Of a DNA stretch of 64,000 nt, positions 34,456 to 48,500 are shown piece after piece. The stretch is from Cristatella mucedo (lineage: Eukaryota > Bryozoa > Phylactolaemata > Cristatellidae), in the NCBI GenBank assembly GCA_009760855.2, contig WPIO01000064.1, positions 1,558,501 through 1,622,500 of the forward strand, given 5' to 3'. Each line of letters begins with the position of its first letter. The first letter of the stretch is position 1. The notes under the pieces were generated by a model. The model did no database searches, had not been told where the DNA came from, and saw nothing but the letters and a program-made list of their open reading frames with translations. Made by a program: the position numbers and the translations under genes.

Positions 34456-34645
34456 TCACAGCCTAAGCGGCTTTCGGTAGCCAACAGACTTCGTCTCACA
34501 CAAACAAAGAGAAAGTGGGAAGCATAGCATAGTCAGGAGAGCAGTTGAGGTAGTGAGTAGCATGGAAGTAGCAGCTGGACCCCTTAAAAGGATGAGCCAT
34601 AGTCGGCAGTAGGAGAGTAGTTCTCGTTGCGTAAGAATCGTATAT
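34450..34645 (-). mobile_element. LINE-A 3' fragment, inverted next to copy 3
   Basis: CACTCACAGCCTAAGCGGCT through CTTCGTCTCACACAAACAAA to GTTGCGTAAGAATCG on the plus strand, which is the reverse complement of the copy 3 terminus. It forms a head-to-head 3' inverted repeat of about 190 bp around the TA tract. Confidence 0.85.
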
Positions 34646-34714
34646 ATCACTCAATGGTTGAACGATGCTTACAGCTAATCACTAGCATCAACAGCAACAG
34701 AATAACGGGACCAT

Positions 34715-34800
34715 CCTAGTGGTGGCTTGTTATACTGTTGCACATCTTAGACCTAGCGGTCCAGGTTTTGAATCCTGTTAGCGGTAGTGTTTCATGCCAA
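34715..34800 (+). repeat. tRNA-like sequence, SINE-type (possible)
   Basis: TAGTGGTGGCTTGTTATACTG with GGTCCAGGTTTTGAATCC is A- and B-box-like, but the stems are unpaired and there is no terminator. It is a degenerate tRNA-related repeat rather than a tRNA gene. Confidence 0.35.
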
Positions 34801-35161
34801 TAGGATTTCTCATCAGTAAACAAACACCTACCATAATTGCAAGGTCCACAGTGCCTAGCAGCAGTTGGGAGACATCTGCAACTGGAAGGGTGACCCACAA
34901 AGACCCATGGGGTAGGTGCAATACACCATTCCCTGCGAATAATGCTATACACATAGCTATACTACTAAACAAGTGGAGTAACTGCTACGTGCTATTCTAC
35001 TTCTTACTTTCTTTTTACGAGAAAGCAGTTTTAAGCCACGAATCTATAAGCAAATTCTTTTGCCATATCCCACTGCACGGGCAAAAAGGTATTAGTAGAC
35101 GAGTCGAACCAGAATGTCTTCTGCTTGAAATGCTATTTGACTGCTGCTTGGTGAGACTCAC

Positions 35162-35203
35162 CTTATGGTAACCACGAATGTCGACGTCCCACAGATGAAA
35201 GCA
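35162..35203 (-). CDS. POMGNT1: POMGNT1 exon 17
   Basis: The acceptor GATCTGCTTTTTCAG leads to TGC and the donor is AAG|GTGAGT. Fourteen codons, [14 protein letters not shown], match the CLHIWDLDVRGNHR segment of vertebrate POMGNT1. It begins and ends in phase 0. Confidence 0.88.
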
Positions 35204-38200
35204 CTGAAAAAGCAGATCAAATAGTTAGGCTCGTTGGAGGCAACATCAGCTCCAACAGACACATTCGATGATCTCAAGAGGCACAACACTGCAAGGCGTG
35301 CAACTGCACACTAGCTACAGAGGCTTCCTAATATTTCTTTCCGCCATCTCAGGCCTGAGAATAGGCAGATAAAGTGGCGCACAGCAGAAACTGAAAGCAT
35401 CCGGTCGACTTTGCAAAAGAAAATGAAAGGGAGACACAATGTCCAGAGCGGCGCCTCCATATGTGTGCTGTGAGAATACAAGCCAAGGATACAAGATGAA
35501 CTGGGCCATCCCTTCGCAGAGGTCGGCCTGGGGGGGAGGGGGGTGATGGTAGCCATTAGGTCAACCACTTCTGCCGAGGTCCATTTTGGCGGTGTACTCA
35601 AGAAGTAATCAAGCATAATTAACAGCCTCTAAATGGAGCACTGGGAAAATAGCAAGGATGCTCGATCAGTTGCAACTATAGCTTCCATCAGACCAGACAC
35701 TTATCTCTTGAACAACCGAGTTAAAAAAAACTTAAGCAGGCACTCCAAATGTTAGGAGGACTACCCTTTGTGCTTTAAAGAATTACGACAGCCCACTTGG
35801 AGGTGCTTTAGTATTATAGTATTCCGATCGATGGTTGAGCCACATGTTACTGCTTCTTATGTATAACGTACAATCATAACTCTGAAAAACAAAAAGTAGA
35901 CCAAGGCACATGAACAGTGGTGCTTTTTCTAATACGACAGCATAGTTGTCACACAGTGCTCACTTGGCACGTATACTAATGATCAGACGCACAGCCGGCG
36001 GAAGCAGGTGTCCCCGCCGTTTGTGCTCAGGGCCCGGTGTGACATGCAATTAGCACAGGCAAGGCCACGAGAGGTGTCACGCTCTAGCAGTGATGATCTT
36101 ACATCTTTCCTGGCCAGCATCTTGAACGTTTCGAAATCTTTGGGGTTACTCATTTTTATAAAAAGGATGTACGTCTGGTTCTAAAAGAAGAAAAATTATG
36201 TTTGCAACCAAGTTCAACCACTAACAGTATTTAAAACCTGCATGGTACCAACACAATAAATAACAAGCACACTCAGTCAGATATGCACACATGCATGCAC
36301 ACACGCACATGTGCACGCGCACACACATTTACGAACAAGAAATGTTATGAGCCTTTGCAAGTATGCATTGAAGTCGATATAATAATGTAACCACCATAGA
36401 TGCCAAGAGTCAGAGGTGGTATATCCATTCACCGATTTATTGGGAATGAAGTTTGCTGCACACGGATCCTTAGTGTGATCCAGCAGTTCGGCATCGGTGA
36501 GAACTTCATTAAGCAGGAGCTCATAGGAATTTTGTGACAACCTAAATATAAAGCAATGCTATGTCAACACAGCCAGTACATAAACTAGCACCAATACGGT
36601 TGAAAAAACTACGAAAGTTTGCACAACGAATTATGCACAAAGAACCATGCCGTGTATAGTGAAGGGAAGGGTATTAAATCGTCGGTGCAAAATCTAAGCT
36701 GGCCAGTAACGGCTAGTCCAATTGCTTTTCGGTTCCTGCAGCATGATCGATTCCATTACCCTTAAACCACTCACCGGCCAACATCTCTCAGAATGACGTT
36801 GGGTAGCTTGTTATAAACGCGATTCTTGAAGTATTCGCTGTGAAAGTAAGGATTCATATTAAGGCCCTTGACACCGAAGTGATATGAGCGCGAAACGTCC
36901 GGTATGATGCACTCTCTGCTCTTGCGGATGGCCTCATTTCGCATCCACATGTCCCAGTCCCAAAGCTGCAGGCACCAAAGTTATTGGCATCATGACGCGA
37001 ACGGCAGCAGAAAGGGCATATCAGCTTACTGCACACTCTGACCTAGCAGATCATTCATTCAGCAGTGGCAAAGTAGCAGCAGCAGCTGCTGCAGCTACGG
37101 GCTTACCTTGTCCGGGCTCGGCCACTGTGGCTCGAGCTCGTCTTTGTACAGCTTTCGTGACAGCATCCATCCGAGGCCCGGCATGGTCTCGACACGATAC
37201 AGCAAAGCTGGATCGTAGCTCGAGTGGGAGTAACCCTGTCACAACCAACACAGCCAGAGTCACTCAGCCTTGCCTTGCAGCAGCAGCACGACAGAGTAGC
37301 AAGCTGGGCAATGCCGATGGACACGCCATCGAGGCTCTATGAAATCCTCTAAGTTGAGGAAAACTGGCTAACCCAGATCAAGACGTCTGCAAGGCAGACG
37401 GTCAGTTTATCGATTGCTTCTGCTGATTCTGTGGGATTGAACGACACATAGTTCAGACTCGGAAAATGGCAAAATCGATCAGACCAAGGAGAGGCATTGC
37501 TGCTTCCAGAGAAAGGGTTATAACCAGTGGCGGAGCCAGGGAGCAGGGGGACACTTACTCGCCCCTTACAGCGGGACAGCAACCTGGACCTAACCCTGTT
37601 CCTACGTGCCCAATTGTCACCAACGATGAAACTTTGTCGTAAGTCATTCGATCGAATGTACAAAGGAAATAAAGAGACAACTAATGTATTGCCTCGAGAG
37701 AACTAGCAAACAAGAAGGCTGAGACTGGTGAAGCAGTTTCAGCTAGGTATGAGGAGGTAGGCCTTGGCAAGTCTTTCGAGTCGACATATAAATTACGTGA
37801 ACAGCCAGAGAAATCGTAGTGCTTTAAGCAAATGATATCCGACCAAATTTCTTGGATTGAAGATGCAAAGGGTGTGGCTTTTTCTTTGATATGGTAAACA
37901 AACAGTATGTTCGAGGTACCCGATCACGAGGGAATGTCAAGTAACATGGGAATTTAAGCATGCAAAAATTGATTCTCCGACGTCTTTTGTACCATGTGAT
38001 CTTCACTATCACGACCTCCTCTACCAACATCACAATACTGTAGAAACAAAGATGGTTGGAAAAGCTGCCAGATTCAGTTGCAGGAGATCAGCCAGCACAG
38101 TAGTGTAAAGGTGCTCGAGGGTACTCGAGAGTTACCAGGTTTGATTCCAGGTCTGGTTTATCGAGTTTTTGCCAAATATGTCCCCACACCTGAAGATATT

Positions 38201-41200
38201 CGAGTTCTTTATTTTCAAAATGGGCATCAACAGGCATCAGTGACGAGCTAACAACCAAGACTCGCTTCTATCCCTGGCTAGTTTGACCCAGTGAGTGACA
38301 ATAATGGTCAGACCGAAGCACACAATGGCTTTCCAAGCAAGGGAAATAGCTGCAATGTACGAACAGTGCTACAATAACGACAGCCAGACAATTTTTGAGG
38401 TACATTGGCATTTGAAATACTTTCAAATTATTAGGAAAGTCACATATGTAGAGAATCTTCGCATGGAGAGGGTCTTCGGCGCCCATTCTAGTTGCTACTT
38501 TGCACTGATGGCTACCGATTGCGTTCTTGCAGCTTTGTGAAGTTACACATGGCCTATACATACACCCGAATTAATATGAAGCCCACGTAAGATAATAGTT
38601 TTGTGTCGACTGCACTCAGATATAAACTGCAAATGACTTGACACAAGACTTGCGGTGACTCTTGAAGGAGATAAAATCAAGTAGAAGAATGTTGCCCAAG
38701 CAGTGTCGACTCACGTGGTCATTCCAGGCAGAGATGCAGTATACCGACGAGTCCTCGTGCAGCAAACGCATGGTCTGGCTGAAGTAGCTGCAACACAAGA
38801 CGGTGCAACAACCCCATCAGTAGCTGCAAGGCTCGAGATTCAATTAAACACAAGCTACAGTACAGCCAAGCCACAGCAGCATCAGCCGCAGCAGCAGCCA
38901 CGTGAGCATGGGAAGATGATGCACGATTAAAGCAACAACTGTCTGACATAGCTCACTGGAACACACTCACTGGATCCCTCTATGTTGCCTATAGTTATGA
39001 ATGCTGATACACAATAAAGAAACCAAGCCATACTTTTTCTTTCACGCTTTAACTACTTGGGAGACAGCTTTGTACATTACAGAAATGATCAAACAATTAT
39101 GGAGTGACCAGTATGTATGTATGCAAGTATGAAAGTATGTATCTATGTATGCATGGGTGCATGCACCTGTGTAGGTATGTACAGGCATGCAACCGTGAGA
39201 AGCTAAGTCTTAAGGTCTAAAGCAATGATGCAACAATTGAGTAATTCTGCAAGGAAGAGTCTCAGAATCCAAACAGAACTAACTCGGCAGCAGCTCCTGC
39301 AATATAGCTTCCATGCCAAAAATTCCAAGGTCTATGGGGACACCGCATCTACCGTGGACCGTGGTCAAGTAAGAGTGAGACTGGCACAGTAAAAATTTTG
39401 ATGCAAGAGAAATAACGGGAGCCACTAACGACAAGCAGCACGGACGAGTCCACAGGGATATTCGCACCTGAAAAAGTCAGGCGACACCTCCAAATCTTCT
39501 TCGACGATGATGGCATATTTTGCAGCCTGAAAAGTGGCGAACATTTTGTGCTGACATGCGGCTGGCTAATCGGGCAGCAGCGGACTGCGAGCAGGACTCG
39601 AGAATAGGTGGGATACTGCCGTTTCCTTGTCCAACTGTGACTGACACTGGCAAGCCTGTCTGTCTCAATGCTGGCACGGTAAGAATGTGAATGAATAAAG
39701 GTGCAGTGGGGCTGCTAGTGATACTGCAATAGCGTTAGTCGTGCCTGGTAAGTTAAGTCACTAAAGACTGACAAAAACCAATTCCAAAAGCTGTGGAGAC
39801 TACTGTTTCGTGCTCGGGTAAAATGACTAATAGCTAACATACAAATCCTGGACAATGCTTGCTGTCACTGTTCATTCAGCCACGAGTAGCAAAAAAACGA
39901 GTTTACCTAAACAAAAGATGATAAGAAAAGACCCAAAGATGCAGCACACATACCAAGACAATACTCGGGACAACCTGAGTAGAACACGGATCCCAAAAAC
40001 CCTTTTCCCCACCAAGTAACAAACAACAGATTAACTGAGCAAGCATCGACAATGCCGGGACGAAGTAGTACACAACCTGCTTGCTATCCAGGTCCTATCG
40101 TCAGCGATAAGAAAAACCAAATAGCCAGCCCCAACCTCGTTGAGATCGCTGCACTCTCAGCTGAAGCTACCATTTAGGCTATGATATAAGTCAACCGTTC
40201 GTTTTTGTTGGCGAGAGGCAAGATGTCGATTCAGCAAACCACAGCCTTCAAGCAGCTGCTTCTAGCAGCCAAACCAGTAAGCTTTGGTGACCACCGAGAG
40301 CTACTAATGGCAGGGTCACTAGAGGCAGGGCTAAGAAGCACTGGCCAGATGTCGAGATTGCATTGTGGATGATGGGGCGGCGCCATCGGTGGACAAGTAG
40401 CTGTGAGTGGGCGTTTCTATGGCAACATAAACCTGTGGCGACAGAAAAAATGGCTAAGAAAGTTTCTACGGCAATCGGCACGGCGAGAAGAAGAGCTCTC
40501 TCTCCAGTTCAGCTCATGCGCAGACGGTCGGCCATCCTGCTCGCTTGCTGGGCAGCACTTACACCGTGCAAGTTGAACGTGGCCGTCAAGCTGGCCCTGT
40601 AGTGCTGCGATATCCTTGCATTCTTTATGCCAACGGGTTTATGTTGGACGGCACGTAGACCGAACAGCCGGGCGACATCGGTCGATTCCTGGCAGACACA
40701 GGGCTTATCAGTGACAAAATGAATGACGACACAACAAAAACAACATCAACAACAATAACAACAAGAAGATTGCAGATGAATCGATGTCAAATCATTCACC
40801 TCATGGTGGCCATCGATAAACACGGTAATCATTTTCGGTTTGGCACCATAAGCAGACAGCAAAGATCGAAGACCCCTGGATTAGAAAGCGTAACACCGAC
40901 ATCGACCGATTGCTACGACCGAGCGATTGCGTGAGCAAATCGATTGCTTCCCTTTCGACCGGCATCGCATCACGCAGCATCGACCTTCTTGCCGGCAGCC
41001 AGACATGGGAGCTGTGGCGGAACATACCTGAATAGATACGATGGTCGGTCAGAAGCAATGACGGCCACCGGTATTGTGGAAATAGCATTGGCAAACTACA
41101 ATGCACATCATCAGATGCCCCATCAAGCTTCCGTGTCTAGCTTCACGAGTCCATCGAGATAACAGCAACCAGCACTGTTCAACAGTTCAACAAGCTACGG

Positions 41201-44200
41201 CACACTCGCTGCATCTCCACTAGGGGCAGAGGAAAGGTGTGCAACCATGCTCCAGACAGGCGGTCGGCATTCATGCAGAAGGTCAATGCGGCCCTCCATT
41301 GACCTCAAAAGACACGGTGACCTCGTGGCCTAGGGGGAAGGGGGTGTGCATGAATATGCAAACCATAGCGGTGGAATACACGAACTACTTACTAGGCAAG
41401 CGAATGGAGGCTAGTGGCCCCTTCCCATCACCGACCGACCTTTACCGGATGTGGCAGGCGGCTAGCAGCACCCACACAGCCGCTGACGAAGCAGTCAGCA
41501 GTAGCACACCAATGCCAGGTGCACCACTAGTTGTGCTGTAAGGTTGCTTGGGCATCGCTCAAGTATTGCCTGCTCCCATTCGTCACTGCATGTGCATGGT
41601 CCGAACACTCGGGCACATATACGAGCGCGCACGTTCAGGCACGTCCAGATATGTACAGTTCTGCCAGAAATCTGCTAATGAAGGCCACAAAGCCAGAAAA
41701 CAATGGCTACACATGGGCAGTGCAGGACGGTTGCCTGATTTAATATTTGGTTTGTCAAAACAACCCATCAACCTGTGACTAATAAAAACAGATACCTTTA
41801 TCCAGCAAGAAAATATGGACAGCATACACATTTCTGATTAGTGACTCCGGGAATGCTTACACTCGAAGTACCGTCGACTGCTACGTCTCGAGCATGCTGC
41901 GGAAGAAGCGGCTCGCTGTCAAAGCAGCTACACACGGCACCGTAGCCCTCGTACTTTGAGCAGAAAGTCTGCTTCAATTGATCCTCGTGGCCGTCGACAT
42001 CTACGTGTCCAAAGTTGCATGCTTGCTCTGCAAAGGAGGAAGGCATGGTGACAATGACGGTCCCATTGAGGTTGGCAACGCTCATATTACACAAGCCCGA
42101 GTGAAGAGGTCGTACCACGCCCGGTCAGAGGTTGCGCCACACAAGTCAGAGGTCTTATTGCACAAGTCAGAGGTCGCAATCGAAGTTATGACAGAGAGGC
42201 ACAGGTAAAAGTACATTGAGGACACGGGTGGGCATTGAAAGACACGACCGCATTTGGGGAATTAACAAAGACAGCAGATGAAATTAACAGCTAGAGCTCA
42301 TTCAAGAAATGAGCTCTGCACGACTCCAGGAATGTGCAAACATCCCAGTCGGCTGTCCAAGTCGAGAACATGCCATCTGCGAAGGTCCGTCCTTTGCATC
42401 GTCTGCACATGTTTGCAGCTCCGTATGAGGCAGAATCAAGAAGCAACATGGCACCGGGCTTCTGAGCTTTAAGCAGCTTTCACAAGGCGAGTCTTGGCTT
42501 CTTTCCTGCCTCTGTCCTACTTGAGTCTTCAGTGTATACATCACCAAGACTGGGGTCTAACACTTAGGAACGACTTAGCGAAGACTCAGCAGCCAAACGT
42601 GATTCTACTTCTAAGCCAAGACTCAGGTATGACATAACAGACAGCCAATCATAGGCAGCGTCAAAGGTCAGCGTCTTCTTCATTGCTTTGATTTCAAGCG
42701 TGGCGTACCGCTCAAATGGTGCGTTCTCATTGAATCGTTCCTACGAGAGTCCCTGTTCATGGGACACTATGAGCTCGTCATGTAAGAATCAGGTAGTGGG
42801 AGGACAATCGCAGAGGTTTAAAATTCAGTGGTGGGTTGCAGAGGACCATTTCTTAGCTACCTAACAAAAGGAGAATTTCCCACGATCCCTGATCTGTGGA
42901 AGGAGCAAGTAGGAAGCAAGACTTAGAGAGGAAGACTGACTATGTGTGAACTTCATACAAGAAGGAGGACTGGAGTAGGGCAGCAGATGTAGAATAAAAG
43001 CAGGACAGAAGCGATACTCACCGCGTACACGTGACTCTAGCTATCTGGCTGGTGGCGGCCTGCCACGCCGGCAGCTATCTATGCTCCGGGTGTCCGACAT
43101 TACTCTTACTGAGATATTACTCTTACTTACCAGCAGCACCCTCTCCGTGCTGAAGGACGGCTGTTGAATTTCGCACACGATAAATTTAAATATTAGCTAA
43201 TTTAGAAATATTAGCTGATTTAACAGCCTCAGTTCTATAGCAGCAGATGAACCTTAAGTTTACCATCGTCTCCGCTTTCAGTGGGCAATAGAAATTCGAG
43301 CCCATCTCGAGACTGGAACCCATGAACCGAATCGTGAGCTGCCCTCGACCAAGACATAGAAGCAGCATTTCCCCTTCACCTACCCCATTCCTTGCCTTTG
43401 ATTGGCAACCCCAACATATTGCTAGCGGCTTAAGCATTTGCAAGCGAATGTGCACCTGCTTTCAAGCACAACTGTCGCAAGCTGATGCAACACAACGGAC
43501 GATTTTGTCACTACAGTTTCGTATCACATTAAGGTGCACGAATAGGTCTCGTGTGCACCTTCCTAGTGCTGCCGATGAGCTCGAGAGCATATTTTACCGC
43601 AGCAGCCGAGTTGCTTCATCTCACTGGTCCGTGGCAAGTCCCCACTCACCATCACCGTCTCTATCGAACTGCACGTCAGCCACCCAGCTGTGTCGTCGAA
43701 TCTCATTGCTGTTAATACTTTGACTCCAGACATAATGCTTGCTCTGGGGAGGTGTTCAAAATGTGGTCTTACATTGTAAGATTGCACAAATTTAATAATT
43801 TCATGCTCATCCTTTATGTTATTCACTAGGTGGAAACTTTCCCATTTGTTGCCTGCAATCTTCAGTCGTCCATGCTCAAAGGCACCTAATATTTCAAGCT
43901 ACCCATCTGCAAAAAGTAGTCCTAGACATGCCTCTGTTCACATGCATCAACTCTGGGCACGAGATCACTTCTGCTGCAGCAACACATCTCGGCTGCAGCA
44001 CATAACAACCATAGAATCCGAGCCCAGACACTGTCAAAACCATAACATAGAACTGCTCAAAAAGAAAACCCAGTTAACGATTCAATTCTTCCTCTTTAAT
44101 GGACAAGCAGCCTGCTTCTCTTAGCTAAGCTCGGGTTTTTGAAAGCAGTAGTGGCTGTTAGCTGCCGACAGACTACAACAGGAAGCGATTCGTTGTGAGC

Positions 44201-45479
44201 CTTGCTACACCCATGATTCAGATCTTAAAATGAAATTCCGATTGGGAATAGGCCACCGAGCTAAGCAGACAGCTACACCCCATGCTGCTAACAGAGCCAA
44301 ATCACCTTTGGACTGCAATCCCGACCAGGCTCAGCACACAACGCGATCGAAACTGTTCTTTAGATGCGTACCGAGGGATAGAGAAAAAAGTGCCAGCGAC
44401 ATTAAAAAGAAGAGCTCTTGCAGGAGCACGGTTGTCGGCCTCTATCGCCTCTTTCACTCCAGGCCTGGCTCACGCAACAGGTAACATCTTTTCTCCGCGA
44501 CTCAAAAGTGAACAAAATCTTGGGCAAAACGAAGAATTTTCTTGTTCTTTCAACATTTCTCTGCTTACGCTCATGCAGCGGTATCGGCTCTGACTCAGTG
44601 CCCCGTGTGTTACAAACGTTCACTTGAACGATCGGTTGTGCCGTATCAAGCTATGCAACACGATTTTGCTCCATGGTAATATGTGGTGTCTGGCCAAAAC
44701 CAATGCCCCCAAAGTAGGAACAATCACCATTCCCCACAAACTTTGGGTCTGTGACAGAGACAGTGATAATTTGGGAAATTTTCACATTTTCAATAGCAAC
44801 ATAAAAATTTGCTTTGCTGAGTCTTTTGGATACCATTTAGTTAGATGAAAAACAACGAATAAACCAGAATTAACTTGCATTTATACTTAAATTACATACA
44901 GATACGACCTCACAATACTTTGAAGTAGTTTTTCGATAAGTACGAATATAGTCGAAAATTTCCAAATCTTATTTGATAATTATCAGTCGTGCCTAGTTTA
45001 GCTATCAGAGCTAGTTAGTATCAAGTATTAGCAAGATTAACGAATTCCATGCATTCCTGATCGTGGTGAACTGCACAAACCAGTGCTCAACAGTAGTTGT
45101 TGTCACATAAAATACCGAGAAGTGACCGCCCCTTCCACAAAAAACAGCTCGACCATAATCAGGAGGTTGCATAGGCAGACACTCAACACTCAAAACCCTA
45201 TGATGCCGGTGGCCCAGATTAGCACGGCCACTCAGACCAGCAAAGCAGAGACCGTAGCACGACTCGCTAGAGGCCGCTTGCTTGCTCCAGCAGCCTGCAA
45301 CAGTGCTGCCGCGAAAATAGGAGGCAGTGGCGTGGGGCACAGCAAATGCTCACCCTTGGCTTTCAGTGCGACCGCAATGTCGAGCTCAGCAGGGCCGGCC
45401 CAGGCAGCAAATCCTTGGGTATTGGCCCGATACATCTCTTGCACAAGTGGGCCTAAAGCGAGATCGAGTTTAGAAAGAG

Positions 45480-45572
<93 letters not shown>

Positions 45573-48500
45573 ACTGAAGCAGTCGCGCAGCACGGGCATG
45601 TCGGCCACGTAGCAGCACATCGCAGCAGCTGGCCACCAAACAGCTGCCGGCTGCCGTAGCGTAGCGCGCACACCCGGCGCCTCGGGTCTGCAGCAGCAGC
45701 TGCTGTGCTACATCGGCGAGGCAAGTCTGCGGCAGAGAGACACGCCCGGCTCGGGCAGCAGCAGCGGCAGCAGCGGATGGGTGGCGCCAGGCTGAGGGCG
45801 AGACGGAAGGCGCACGGACCGTTCTTGAATGCCACCATCGCCCACGTGTCCCTCCAGCCGATCTGGGTCGAGTGCTGGCTTCCGTAGTCCTGCAGCAGAC
45901 TGCGAGCAGCACTGCCGAGCTTGTGCGAGCCCTCGTCCTTGAGCGCGAACACGAGCAGCCGCCCAGGCCGAAGCGCGTCGAGGAAGTCGACCAGCTGACC
46001 ATCCTCGTCCACGAGATACGTGTCGAACACCCGCTGCGCCATCTTTGCGCCCTGCGCTCGAAACGCGACAGGAAGTGAGCGAAAGTAGAGGCAGCGCACT
46101 ACGGCGGCCGACTCGCCGGCCACGTCGACACAGTGGCAGCGCAGCCGCGGCAGCTTTCAGCCTGCTCATAGCAGCGGGCTCAGCAGAGAATCGCCAGCTA
46201 CCCGCGACATGGCTGATAAAGTGCCAGGCACCTAGCCACTGGGGAAAAGACCGTGTGAGGGCGATGCACGTGCTGTGTACTAGCATGAGCTTACGGCTTC
46301 AGCGGAGGTGACGACCATCGAGACTGATACGAGGGTGGCTTGCGGGAAAGATGGCGAGGGAGGGAGGGGGAAGAGGGGGAGCTGCTCGCCTGCTTCGAGG
46401 TGGCAGCTTGCATGCCGCTCGTGAAGCACTGTCCGCGTCTGTCTCCACTGCCGAGGACATGTAACATAATATAATCTAATGTCCGCCTGTAACTCCACAA
46501 AGCCACAAAGACGATGTGGGTGTTACGCAGGAGTGTTTTGTAGAGAGCCTTCAAAGCCTAAGTGGCTTTCGGGTACGCATTTGCTAGCCAACAGACTTCA
46601 TCTCACGCAACAAAGAGAAAGTGGGTAGCATAGCAGAGTCAGGAGAGCAGTCGATGCAGCGATTAACATGTAAGTAGGCGCTCAGGACGGCTGGAAATGA
46701 TGTACCACAGTCGGTAGTAAGTGAGTGGTTGTCGTTGAGTAAGAATCGTGGAAGCAAGCTCCACAGTCAAGGACCTGCAGAGCAAAAGCTTCTGTTGCCA
46801 ACGGTCTTTAAACAGAGGAATGGAACAGCTAATTTATTGTCCATATAGGACCTTCGGGGACGAAGAGGCTGAAACTGGTGCAGCTGTTCAGCTAGGTATG
46901 GAGAAGCCAAGCCGTGGTGGGCCTTGTGGGTCAGCCTAAGAACTTTGCTCTGTATCCGTTGATCAACCGGCACCCATCCTAGCTCTTTTAGCAAAGGAGA
47001 CACATGGTCAACCTCTGGGATTTTCAAATTAGCCTTGCAGCCATATTCATAGCCAGGTACAGTGGCGTAGTGGCTTTTTTCCGTAGCCCAGCCAAAAGGG
47101 AATTAATTACAATAATCTAGCCGAGACAGAACTAAGGAGCTAGTTAGATTTTTGCAGGCCATCGTGAAAGACAGTTCCTAACATTAGGTAGGGATTTGAC
47201 GTGATGGCTAGCTGAAGAAGCAGTCTTCAGAACGCTTTTACAATTTATACAGTTTTCAAAGACGACAGCTAAATTCTGACTACGTGATGATGGTCGCACA
47301 ACAGCATCACCTATTAGAAGAGCACAGCCTTCTAGTCCGGCCACAAGCTTAGGGTGTCCTATGAGCAGCAGATCAGTTTTACTGTCGTTCTTCAAGGAAA
47401 TTTGCCGACATCCAGGATCCAATGTCGGCAAGGCAAGCATTCAGTTTATCAGTCGCTGCAGCAAATTCCGAAGGCTTACATGACAAATACAGCTGTGTAT
47501 CGTCTGTATATAAGTGATATCATATTCTATAGGCTGGAATCACCTTTGCCAGAGGTTAAGTATAACTGAAGAGTAGCAATGGACCGAGGACGGACCCTTG
47601 CGGGACTACTCAGGTGACTGGTCTGGTGGATGAGACCTGACCCCCACACGACACGGATTGAATACGATCAGACAAGTACGATTTAAACCAAGCCAGTGCT
47701 TCGTCTGCCAAACATATCGTTGTTATCAATCGTCCACTCACCATTTGATCGTGCTTCCTTTGCAGCAAATGTAAAGCGCCTAGAAAGAGACTAAGTTCTC
47801 TGAGGGCACTTTATCAAATGTATTATTATTATTATTCAAGTAGGACATCGTGAGAAATAAATAGTGCCGAAGGCAGCTGATAGATCTGGCAGAGCTGGGG
47901 CAGTGACATTCCGTCATGGCTGCTGCATGGGATGTCATTGTTTACACGGAGATGAGCAGTTTCAGTGGAGTGCTGCTGCTTGAACCCCGATTGAAGTCTT
48001 TCTGAATTCCATTCTTTTCAATGTGTGCTGAGAGAAAGTGAAAAGCAGGAGTACAAGTTGCAAGGCGTAGTGCAGCCAATCTGCCTCAACCAACCAACCC
48101 TGGCACGTCGACCACTATATTTTGTTGAGGAAAAGGTCGATAGTGCAATGCACATGGTCTATCTTCAGGGCAGAAAGGCATAGATCATTGTAAAGGTTCG
48201 AATGGCAAATAATAATAATAATAATATAACAGCAAAGAATTTGCATTCTACCCTAAGAGAGCTAAATTTTTTTTAAGGGTCTGTAATCAATTAAGACTTT
48301 TAAGAGACTGAAGGGATCTAAAAAAAAACATTGAAGTAGATGCATGCTGCTTAATGGAGAGAGAACAGGTGCCGGTCAGGGAGAAGTAGCGCAAGGTGGC
48401 AGTTGCAAAATGCATCACCGTTGCAATCGACGACGTGCACCGACACGACTAGCTTCCTTCTACACGGATTCCGAAATGGACACCTGCGTGACCCTCGACA

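Noticed and set aside
45481-45810. Continuation of POMGNT1 exon 5 frame toward the CA repeat
   Set aside because: Similarity to the family stops at KNG; the rest is cysteine/alanine-rich and runs into the microsatellite, while exon 6 resumes the match in phase.
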